Below, in pieces: positions 1-4,293 of a stretch of 5,769 bases of DNA. Under the pieces are notes generated by a model that saw only the letters and a program-made list of their open reading frames with translations, was not told the DNA's origin and made no database searches. The position numbers were made by a program, and so were the translations under genes. Positions within the stretch are counted from its first letter, which is position 1, and every line of letters starts with the position of its first letter. Source of the stretch: DATKMG01 sp035541995 (GTDB taxonomy: Bacteria > Acidobacteriota > Terriglobia > Versatilivoradales > Versatilivoraceae); assembly GCA_035541995.1 (NCBI GenBank), contig DATKMG010000550.1:1-5769 (forward strand), written 5' to 3'.

Positions 1-615
1 GGTTTCCATTTCACCGGCATGAGACTCCATGGTGGTCTTGCGCATCTTCTGAATCTTCTCGTTGGCCTCCGGATCACGCGAAGAGTTGAAAATCAGGACG
101 GCATAGTCCTTGCGGCTAGCCAGCTGGGCCTGGCAGAAGAAATGGATGAAATTGTTGTTCCCGCCATGTCCGTTGACAAGAATAATCTTCTTGATTCCAT
201 TACGGGAAAGTTCGTCGCAGGTTTCCTGCAACAAATCCCAAATCAGCTTCTCGCTATAAGCGATTGTTCCCGGCTGATGCTTCGCTTCAAAGATCTGGCC
301 AAAGTAGTAAGGGGGAAAGACCAGGGTATACTCCTTCTGAGCCGCGCGCAGCGCCACTTCCCGAGAATCCAGCAAGTCGGTCCCGATCGGCAGGTGAGGC
401 CCGTGCTTTTCCAGAATACCCATCGGGATGAGACAGGTACTACCCGATTTAACTACTGCTTGCACGAAATCAGGTCCCGTTAGCTCCTCATAGCGGACTG
501 GTAGGACTCCGGATCCCTTTGGATGGTCTTGTGCCTGAAGATCCCGAATCGATAGACAACTCAAGAAGAATGAAATGCAGACCAGCAGCGCTGCAGACCT
601 TTCAAACCTTTTGAT
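1..615 (-). CDS. Creatininase-family amidohydrolase, secreted; C-terminus cut by window
   Basis: This is the first 205 codons of a creatininase-superfamily metal-dependent amidohydrolase; the frame is open to base 1. The family includes creatinine amidohydrolase, MftE and FAPy deformylase, so the substrate cannot be named. Family motifs are clear: EKHGPHLPIGTD at residues 69-80, where E69, H71 and D80 have the same spacing as the metal ligands E34, H36 and D45 of Pseudomonas creatininase; NGHGGN at 148-153 with H150; and HAGE at 199-202. Residues 1-20 look like an export signal: basic KRFER, a hydrophobic stretch of about 13 residues, then LSC, a poor lipobox. The product is therefore probably periplasmic or a lipoprotein. 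No in-frame ATG lies between the TAA at 631-633 and Met65. The start is placed at ATC (613-615), 9 nt after a perfect AGGAGG. Family assignment is very secure; the start codon is inferred. Confidence 0.9.
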   Translation of the reverse strand, partial: MKRFERSAALLVCISFFLSCLSIRDLQAQDHPKGSGVLPVRYEELTGPDFVQAVVKSGSTCLIPMGILEKHGPHLPIGTDLLDSREVALRAAQKEYTLVFPPYYFGQIFEAKHQPGTIAYSEKLIWDLLQETCDELSRNGIKKIILVNGHGGNNNFIHFFCQAQLASRKDYAVLIFNSSRDPEANEKIQKMRKTTMESHAGEMET

Positions 616-624
616 CTGTTTCTT

Positions 625-630
625 CCTCCT
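625..630 (-). promoter_or_regulatory. Perfect Shine-Dalgarno AGGAGG that fixes the creatininase start
   Basis: The minus strand reads AGGAGG, then 9 nt, then ATC AAA AGG. It lies directly after an in-frame TAA and just before codons for a typical signal peptide. No ATG, GTG or TTG is at a usable distance, so this site argues for initiation at ATC (or at an ATG miscalled as ATC). Confidence 0.7.
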
Positions 631-692
631 TTATGGGATTATGTCTGCCCGGAAGTGATGGGAAGACCTCCATGAAAACCGAGTTTTGGTAG

Positions 693-724
693 CCACGGTT
701 ACTGTGCTCTGGCAGTAACCGTGG
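693..724. repeat. 12-bp perfect inverted repeat (strong hairpin)
   Basis: CCACGGTTACTG (693-704) and CAGTAACCGTGG (713-724) are exact reverse complements around an 8-nt loop. No T-run follows on either strand, so it is not a classical intrinsic terminator. It lies about 290 nt past yggX and about 80 nt upstream of the creatininase start. It could end the yggX transcript, fold in the creatininase leader, or be one copy of a palindromic repeat family. Confidence 0.75.
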
Positions 725-780
725 GCATTTGTCTCCTTATCGAAAGAACCGTCCAGTCCGGAACAGAGACAACCCCCTCG

Positions 781-796
781 CCCCCTTCAAAGGGGG
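781..796. repeat. C5TT/AAG5 palindrome, resembling a common intergenic repeat
   Basis: CCCCCTT (781-787) and AAGGGGG (790-796) are perfect inverted arms around a CA dinucleotide, with a further C5 run at 773-777. Palindromes of this form recur between genes in many environmental bacteria, where read-through gives spurious proline/lysine/glycine-rich peptides such as PSPPSKGE. Membership of such a family is inference; only one copy is in this window. Confidence 0.5.
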
Positions 797-1011
797 AATC
801 AGATGCATTTTCATCCATAGTGGTGTGCTTGAAATGGTCGTGGGGCGCCTTTGTGAGCCCACCGCTCTATCATCCCACATTTTCTATTGTGGCGAGGGAG
901 AGGTCAACCTATCCGATTGGTCTATTTGTGATGAGTTGAACCGAGGTTACAGGGGAAATCTCCGGCTTTATGGCGTCATCAAATTGGTGAGTCGGGGTAG
1001 AGACGAAATGG

Positions 1012-1290
1012 CTAACTCTTATCTGAAGGGACGTAGCCTGGCGGAAGCTTCGAGCCGGACCCAAAAAAATACTGTTCCATTTGTTCCTGGACAATGCGGT
1101 TCGATTCTTCAGTGCCCAGGACCAGGCGATATTCGTTGATTATCATCTTCAAGTGTTCACGAAACATGTCCCAGGCCTGCTTCGAGACGTTTTCATAGAT
1201 TCGCTTTCCAAGTTCGCTGCTAAACGGAGGACGCTCGAGGCCGGGCAGTTCCCGCCCTAGCTTCACACACTTCACCATTCTTTCAGCCAT
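1012..1290 (-). CDS. yggX: Fe(2+)-trafficking / oxidative damage protection protein YggX
   Basis: A 92-residue protein matching the small YggX family (about 90 residues) end to end. Family signatures are MVKCVKLG with the conserved Cys8, PGLERPP at 16-22, ELGKRIYENVSKQAW at 26-40, INEYRL at 51-56, QMEQYFFG at 70-77 and the C-terminal GYVP at 85-88. Known members are cytoplasmic proteins that protect iron-sulfur clusters from oxidants and are thought to take part in iron handling; the N-terminal Cys is important for this. The SSELG segment replaces the more common PGELG, a minor change. The ATG at 1290 is preceded by GGAG 9 nt upstream; Met5 is an alternative start but would give an unusually short N-terminus. 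The gene lies 114 nt downstream of the GTPase gene on the same strand, with a strong promoter of its own in the gap. Confidence 0.95.
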   Translation of the reverse strand: MAERMVKCVKLGRELPGLERPPFSSELGKRIYENVSKQAWDMFREHLKMIINEYRLVLGTEESNRIVQEQMEQYFFGSGSKLPPGYVPSDKS

Positions 1291-1375
1291 TCGCTGGGTC
1301 TCCAGTCGACGATTTTTCTCAAAGCTTGTACTTCGTGAAACCGCTTACAACGGAATCGCCCGTCGGCGCATGGGA

Positions 1376-1403
1376 ATTATAACACCCTTGCAACAGGTCT
1401 CAA
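1376..1403 (-). promoter_or_regulatory. Sigma-70-type extended -10 promoter for yggX
   Basis: On the minus strand, TTGAGA (1403-1398, 5 of 6 to consensus), a 16-nt spacer, then a perfect TATAAT (1381-1376) preceded by TGT, which gives an extended -10. The predicted transcript start is near 1369, leaving a leader of about 79 nt before the yggX ATG. The -35 box begins one base past the GTPase stop codon, so yggX can be expressed independently of its neighbour. It is the best promoter match in the window with the one at 4187-4215. Confidence 0.75.
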
Positions 1404-1404
1404 A

Positions 1405-2397
1405 TCAAACGTGAAATTCAACGATGTCGCCGTCCGCCAGGACGTGCTCTCGATGGACCATTTGCCCTTCAAACCGTTCAGATCCCCAAATTCGGGCAAA
1501 CTTCAGCTTCTCGGCGAAATCCTTATGAATATGCGCGGCAGCGTCCAGCACAGTACTTCCTTGCTTAAGGATAAAAGGATCGTTCAAGTCTGCCTTCTTA
1601 CCGGGAGGCTTGGAATAGACACGGAGAATTCCAAGAACCTGGTAGACTCGTGTTTTGAAGTAGGGAAGATTTTCTCCGGTCTTGCAGGAAAGGGCCAAGG
1701 TTTCAAAGTGACCCGCATAGAGTTCTTGGAGGATTTTGAACGATTCGTGCCCTTGATCCAGATCAGATTTAGTCCCAATTAAGAGGTTCTTCTTTGTCGA
1801 AGGGTTCTCATTGTCTGGCTGGCCCGGTTCATTAACAAGCAGCTTAATCTTTGCCTTTTCCAACAGCGAAAACACGGTCTCCACCTGGTCGAGCATTTCC
1901 GATGTAGAAAGATCTGCAAGGATTATCAGGATGTCGGCGTTGCGGATAATTCCCGAATAGCGAGGTTCCCAAAAGTCTTCGGTCATGGCAGGCATATCCA
2001 CCAACTGGATCTTGATGTTCTCGAAAGGCATCATCCCGGGTTGAGGGAAGCGAGTGGTGTAAGGGTACTCTGCGATTTCGGGAGTAGCATTGGTCAGTGT
2101 AGCCAGCAAAGATGACTTTCCTGTGTTAGGGGCCCCGAGCAGGATCAACTGACCGGCGCCTTCCCGTTCCATCACGGAAAATGGATCATGTTTGCCCCCC
2201 GATTTCCGCTGATGTTCCAGCTCTCCCTTGAGCTTCGATAACCTTGTTTTCAGGTCAGCCTGGAGCTTTTCGGTTCCTTTATGCTTGGGGATGACCGCCA
2301 GCATCTCTTCGAGAGCCTCGAGTTTCTCAGACACGGTGGGGGCTTGCTTATAGCGTTTCTCGGCTTCCAGGTATTGAGGTGTTAGATTGGCGGGCAT
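1405..2397 (-). CDS. DRG/Obg-like GTPase with C-terminal TGS domain
   Basis: A 330-residue P-loop GTPase of the TRAFAC class. Numbering from Met1 at 2397: a charged, helical N-terminal region (1-75), then the G domain with G1 GAPNTGKSS (88-96), a TT pair as G2 (114-115), G3 DMPA (134-137), G4 TKSD (209-212) and G5 SCKTG (237-241). A TGS domain fills about 266-330, ending ADGDIVEFHV. TGS GTPases such as DRG and OBG are usually ribosome- or RNA-associated, so a translation-linked role is likely but inferred. G3 lacks the usual glycine and G4 has T for N. The start at 2397 is chosen over an in-frame ATG at 2433 because GGAAGAG precedes it at proper spacing and MPANLTPQYLEAEKRY looks like a natural family N-terminus; the 2433 ATG has no ribosome site. 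The gene is transcribed divergently from murB. Confidence 0.88.
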   Translation of the reverse strand: MPANLTPQYLEAEKRYKQAPTVSEKLEALEEMLAVIPKHKGTEKLQADLKTRLSKLKGELEHQRKSGGKHDPFSVMEREGAGQLILLGAPNTGKSSLLATLTNATPEIAEYPYTTRFPQPGMMPFENIKIQLVDMPAMTEDFWEPRYSGIIRNADILIILADLSTSEMLDQVETVFSLLEKAKIKLLVNEPGQPDNENPSTKKNLLIGTKSDLDQGHESFKILQELYAGHFETLALSCKTGENLPYFKTRVYQVLGILRVYSKPPGKKADLNDPFILKQGSTVLDAAAHIHKDFAEKLKFARIWGSERFEGQMVHREHVLADGDIVEFHV

Positions 2398-2400
2398 GAT

Positions 2401-2407
2401 CTCTTCC
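2401..2407 (-). promoter_or_regulatory. Ribosome binding site supporting the GTPase start at 2397
   Basis: The minus strand reads GGAAGAG, ATC, ATG. GGAAG lies 5 nt from the ATG at 2397. The sequence before the upstream ATG at 2433 (GAGTTCTCGCGC) has no purine-rich ribosome site, so the shorter protein is preferred. Confidence 0.55.
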
Positions 2408-2456
2408 AGGGAGGCAGTTGCTTCACGCGACATGCGCGAGAACTCACAAAAAATGT

Positions 2457-2487
2457 AGCATAACCCACATTACGATGCTATCGGCAA
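2457..2487 (-). promoter_or_regulatory. Weak candidate promoter for the GTPase gene
   Basis: TTGCCG (2487-2482), a 19-nt spacer, and TATGCT (2462-2457) on the minus strand. Each box matches 4 of 6 consensus positions and the spacer is long, so this is only a candidate. The predicted leader would be about 50 nt. Confidence 0.2.
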
Positions 2488-2544
2488 TGGAAAGGAGTCT
2501 GAGGGTGCAGTCAAAAGTGAGAGCGTGGTCACTGATGCACAACA

Positions 2545-2626
2545 CCCGCCGCTGTTGAGCGGGACGGGGGCGTCCCACCTCCAGGCGTTTGGAGGCGCCG
2601 TGCCCCCACGGCGCAAGGACGACCTT
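2545..2626. repeat. Train of contiguous perfect hairpins
   Basis: Successive inverted repeats lie almost end to end: CCCGC/GCGGG (2545-2549, 2559-2563), GGGACG/CGTCCC with a GGGG loop (2561-2566, 2571-2576), CCTCCA/TGGAGG (2578-2583, 2590-2595), GCGCCGTG/CACGGCGC with a CCCC loop (2595-2602, 2607-2614) and AAGG/CCTT (2615-2618, 2623-2626). Arms are exact; the first two hairpins overlap and so exclude each other. It lies between divergent promoters. It could be a palindromic intergenic repeat or a folded RNA; strand and transcription are unknown. Confidence 0.65.
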
Positions 2627-2663
2627 CAGGAGACCCATCTATTAGCTCATGGATTCCATCTCC

Positions 2664-2692
2664 TTGACTTCATACGCGGAGCCGTCTAGTGT
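2664..2692 (+). promoter_or_regulatory. Candidate promoter for murB
   Basis: TTGACT (2664-2669, 5 of 6), a 17-nt spacer, and TAGTGT (2687-2692), which keeps the three most conserved -10 positions. The predicted start near 2699 gives a leader of about 35 nt. The box spacing is ideal but the -10 is weak. Confidence 0.4.
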
Positions 2693-2733
2693 AGAGCCGC
2701 TTCATCGAGATGTCTATCCAGTGAGGCTGTTCA

Positions 2734-3636
2734 ATGACAGACTTGCGAAGCGAACTGCTGGATTCCATTCAGGGTGAGGTCTTTGAAGATGCCCCTCTGC
2801 ATCTGAAAACGACCTATCGAATTGGAGGCCCTGCCCATTTCCTGGTGTGCCCCCGGGATGAAGAGGATCTTCGACGTCTGAATGAGATCGTCAACCGGCA
2901 CGCGGTTCGTAAGTTTGTTTTGGGCGGTGGCGCCAATGTTCTATTTAGTGACAATGGATTCGACGGGGTGGTTATTCACTTGAATCACTTTAACCGACTT
3001 GTCATCGAGGACGGTCATGTCACTGCTGAAGCAGGATTGATGCTAGACGAGCTTGTTGTGACCTGCCTGAGGGCATCGCTTGCGGGTATGGAACGACTTT
3101 CCGGGATTCCCGGGAGTCTTGGAGGTGCCCTGCGGATGAATGCCGGCGCCTTCGACGCGGAAATCTCGGACTATCTCCAGACCGTGGAATGCCTGGATTT
3201 TCAAGGACGCCACCTGGTGCTTTCAAAGGAGGAAGTAGGTTTTCATTATCGGACGGCATCGAAAATTCGAGATACTTTCATTTTGGGAGCGACTTTCGAG
3301 TTTCCCCCAAGCGATCGAGAAGGATTGTTCAGGGCTCGTGAGGAGATCCTGGCAAAGCGCCACGAGCGACAACCCTGGCAGTATCCGTCAGCCGGAAGCG
3401 TATTCAAGCGCCCGTCCGGAAATTACGCCGGGAAGCTCATCGAAGACGTCGGCCTGAAAGGTCATACCATTGGTCGGGCCCAGATCTCGAGAAAGCATGC
3501 AGGGATCATCATTAATCTGGGTGGCGCCAAGGCATCTGATGTCGCGAGTCTGATCCGCCTGGCACAGGACCGCGTGCGAGAGAAATTTGGAGTTGAATTG
3601 GAACTCGAACAGGAACTGGTTGGGTTTGAGGGATGA
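2734..3636 (+). CDS. murB: UDP-N-acetylenolpyruvoylglucosamine reductase MurB
   Basis: A 300-residue FAD enzyme that reduces UDP-GlcNAc-enolpyruvate to UDP-MurNAc with NADPH, the second committed step of cytoplasmic peptidoglycan precursor synthesis. The FAD-binding half has TTYRIGGPA (26-34), LGGGANVLFSD (63-73) and GIPGSLGGALRMNAGA (124-139). The C-terminal substrate domain has HYRTA with Arg173, PSAGSVFKRP with the proton-donor Ser222, GLKGHTIGRAQIS (240-252) and HAGIIIN (255-261). LEQEL (291-295) aligns with the E. coli LEPEV segment, making Glu294 the third catalytic residue. The length of about 300 fits the shorter type II MurB lacking the extra loops of the E. coli type. The ATG is preceded by GAGG at 7 nt. 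It stands alone rather than in a dcw/mur cluster and is convergent with the DUF2203 gene. Confidence 0.97.
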   Translation: MTDLRSELLDSIQGEVFEDAPLHLKTTYRIGGPAHFLVCPRDEEDLRRLNEIVNRHAVRKFVLGGGANVLFSDNGFDGVVIHLNHFNRLVIEDGHVTAEAGLMLDELVVTCLRASLAGMERLSGIPGSLGGALRMNAGAFDAEISDYLQTVECLDFQGRHLVLSKEEVGFHYRTASKIRDTFILGATFEFPPSDREGLFRAREEILAKRHERQPWQYPSAGSVFKRPSGNYAGKLIEDVGLKGHTIGRAQISRKHAGIIINLGGAKASDVASLIRLAQDRVREKFGVELELEQELVGFEG

Positions 3637-3658
3637 CTTGAAGGCCGTTAACGCAAAG

Positions 3659-3720
3659 ACGCTAAGGCGCTAGGGAAAGGTCAGTAGCCGTTCAATCGCG
3701 CCGGTCTGGCGCCTTGGCGT
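3659..3720. repeat. Imperfect inverted repeat between convergent genes; possible two-way terminator
   Basis: ACGCTAAGGCGC (3659-3670) and GCGCCTTGGCGT (3709-3720) pair over all 12 positions on the plus-strand RNA, with one G-U pair, around a 38-nt loop. A second pair, AGCCGTT (3686-3692) and AACGGCT (3734-3740), crosses it. The AACGCAAAGACGCTAAGGCG wording resembles a widespread intergenic repeat type. Lying between murB and the DUF2203 gene, it could stop both transcripts, although no long T-run is present. Confidence 0.5.
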
Positions 3721-3738
3721 TGAGGTGCGGAAAAACGG

Positions 3739-4113
3739 CTAGAGTGGTTGACGGCCGGCAAATCCGGTATCAATATCGTGCCACCAACCAACTTCCTCTT
3801 CATCCAGTTTCCAGCAGAGATACACCAACCGACCTTCTCGCTTGTGTGGAAAATCACAGAGTCCCTGATCGAAATCCTTGACCAGCACTCCCAAATCTTC
3901 GATCTCCTTGGAGGCTTGCTGAAACGCTTCTAGGATTCCGATGTATTCCGCCCCCCTGGGCATCCCCCAGTCGTAAACGTGACCACGTTCTGCCCCCTCC
4001 AATTCCGGCTTCATTTCAGCCATGCGTTCCTTTACTGCCTGAACCCTGCCGAATAGGGTGCGCAAATGCGGAAGCAGAGCGTTGGCTTCAGTGACGGAAA
4101 ATAGCTTGCTCAT
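3739..4113 (-). CDS. DUF2203 family protein, function unknown
   Basis: A 124-residue cytoplasmic protein (no signal or membrane segment) of the uncharacterised DUF2203 family. It begins MSKLFSVTEANALLPHLRTL, the usual family opening, followed by a helical charged region (about 20-45). The C-terminal block has LGVLVKDFDQGLCDFP, REGRLVYLCWKL (about 92-103), EEEVGWWHDIDTGF and the terminal GRQPL, all typical. The frame extends 56 codons upstream to an ATG at 4281, but that extension crosses the promoter region and reads as low-complexity non-family peptide, so the start at 4113 is preferred. The nearest ribosome site, GGAGAGG, is about 14 nt upstream, rather far. The gene is convergent with murB and divergent from the aldo/keto reductase. 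No biochemical role can be given; the conserved W, H and D residues near the end are the best candidates for a functional site. Confidence 0.88.
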   Translation of the reverse strand: MSKLFSVTEANALLPHLRTLFGRVQAVKERMAEMKPELEGAERGHVYDWGMPRGAEYIGILEAFQQASKEIEDLGVLVKDFDQGLCDFPHKREGRLVYLCWKLDEEEVGWWHDIDTGFAGRQPL

Positions 4114-4145
4114 TTCGAGATTTGCCGCCTCTCCATGGGGTGCTT

Positions 4146-4159
4146 GACAGGTTCCTGTC
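4146..4159. promoter_or_regulatory. 14-bp palindrome, operator-like, at the DUF2203 transcript start
   Basis: GACAGG-TT-CCTGTC has perfect 6-bp arms. It covers the predicted DUF2203 start point (about 4157) and lies some 30 nt before its ATG, where a repressor would block transcription. No regulator gene is visible nearby, so the binding protein is unknown. Confidence 0.4.
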
Positions 4160-4163
4160 TGGA

Positions 4164-4193
4164 TGGATAGCACAGCGTGACTGGGCTTGTCAA
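4164..4193 (-). promoter_or_regulatory. Candidate promoter for the DUF2203 gene
   Basis: A perfect TTGACA (4193-4188), an 18-nt spacer, and TATCCA (4169-4164), which keeps only TAT of the -10 consensus. The -35 overlaps the -35 of the divergent reductase promoter by five bases. Confidence 0.4.
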
Positions 4194-4215
4194 AAAGAAT
4201 CTCTAGACATATACT
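4187..4215 (+). promoter_or_regulatory. Sigma-70-type promoter for the aldo/keto reductase gene
   Basis: TTGTCA (4187-4192, 5 of 6), an ideal 17-nt spacer, and TATACT (4210-4215, 5 of 6). The predicted start near 4222 gives a leader of about 72 nt, which contains three imperfect 15-nt repeats. Confidence 0.65.
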
Positions 4216-4221
4216 AGCGCT

Positions 4222-4265
4222 CTGCTGGACTCTGAACTGCTTTGAGTCTGGCTGCTTTGGCTCTG
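4222..4265 (+). repeat. Three imperfect 15-nt direct repeats in the reductase leader
   Basis: CTGCTGGACTCTG (4222), CTGCTTTGAGTCTG (4237) and CTGCTTTGGCTCTG (4252) begin exactly 15 nt apart. Copies 2 and 3 match at 12 of 14 positions; copy 1 is one base shorter and more diverged. They lie right after the predicted transcript start. Confidence 0.5.
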
Positions 4266-4293
4266 TGCAAAGACTTCTCACTAAGAAGGTGCT

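Larger units (their letters stand above)
616..1011. other. Intergenic stretch without a convincing gene, holding two palindromic elements
   Basis: The gap lies between the yggX stop and the creatininase start, both genes on the minus strand. It holds a 12-bp hairpin (693-724), a 5-bp AAAAC/GTTTT hairpin (675-687), a C5TT/AAG5 palindrome (781-796) and, on the minus strand, a nine-codon mini-ORF with its own AAGGAG. A CATAAT hexamer at 637-642 on the minus strand is a possible -10 box for the creatininase gene, but no good -35 partner is seen. I see nothing recognisable in 800-1011. Plus-strand open frames here show no protein-family features. Confidence 0.6.
2398..2733. other. Divergent intergenic region between the GTPase and murB genes
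   Basis: About 336 nt hold the candidate promoters for both divergent genes at the edges and a GC-rich series of hairpins (2545-2626) in the middle. A minus-strand open frame at 2444-2638 covers it, but its peptide has no family features and its centre is the hairpin DNA, so I do not call it a gene. Confidence 0.6.

Noticed and set aside
19..483. Plus-strand open frame of 154 codons
   Set aside because: It is antisense to the creatininase-family gene, whose EKHGPH, NGHGGN and HAGE motifs are unmistakable; the plus-strand peptide has no family features.
692..725. Hairpin considered as a tRNA arm or intrinsic terminator
   Set aside because: No cloverleaf, CCA end or T-loop sequence is present, and no T-run follows on either strand.
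729..1139. Plus-strand open frame of 136 codons (and the overlapping 721-939 frame)
   Set aside because: It crosses the hairpin and C5 palindrome region and then runs antisense into yggX; the peptide is typical repeat read-through.
2398..2433. Longer GTPase start at the ATG at 2433
   Set aside because: No ribosome site precedes it, while the ATG at 2397 has GGAAGAG at good spacing and a natural-looking N-terminus.
2444..2638. Minus-strand 64-codon open frame upstream of the GTPase gene
   Set aside because: Its middle is the GC-rich hairpin train and no motif, membrane segment or ribosome site supports it.
4114..4281. 56-codon N-terminal extension of the DUF2203 protein
   Set aside because: It would cover both divergent promoters and the palindrome, and the family begins at the internal Met (4113).
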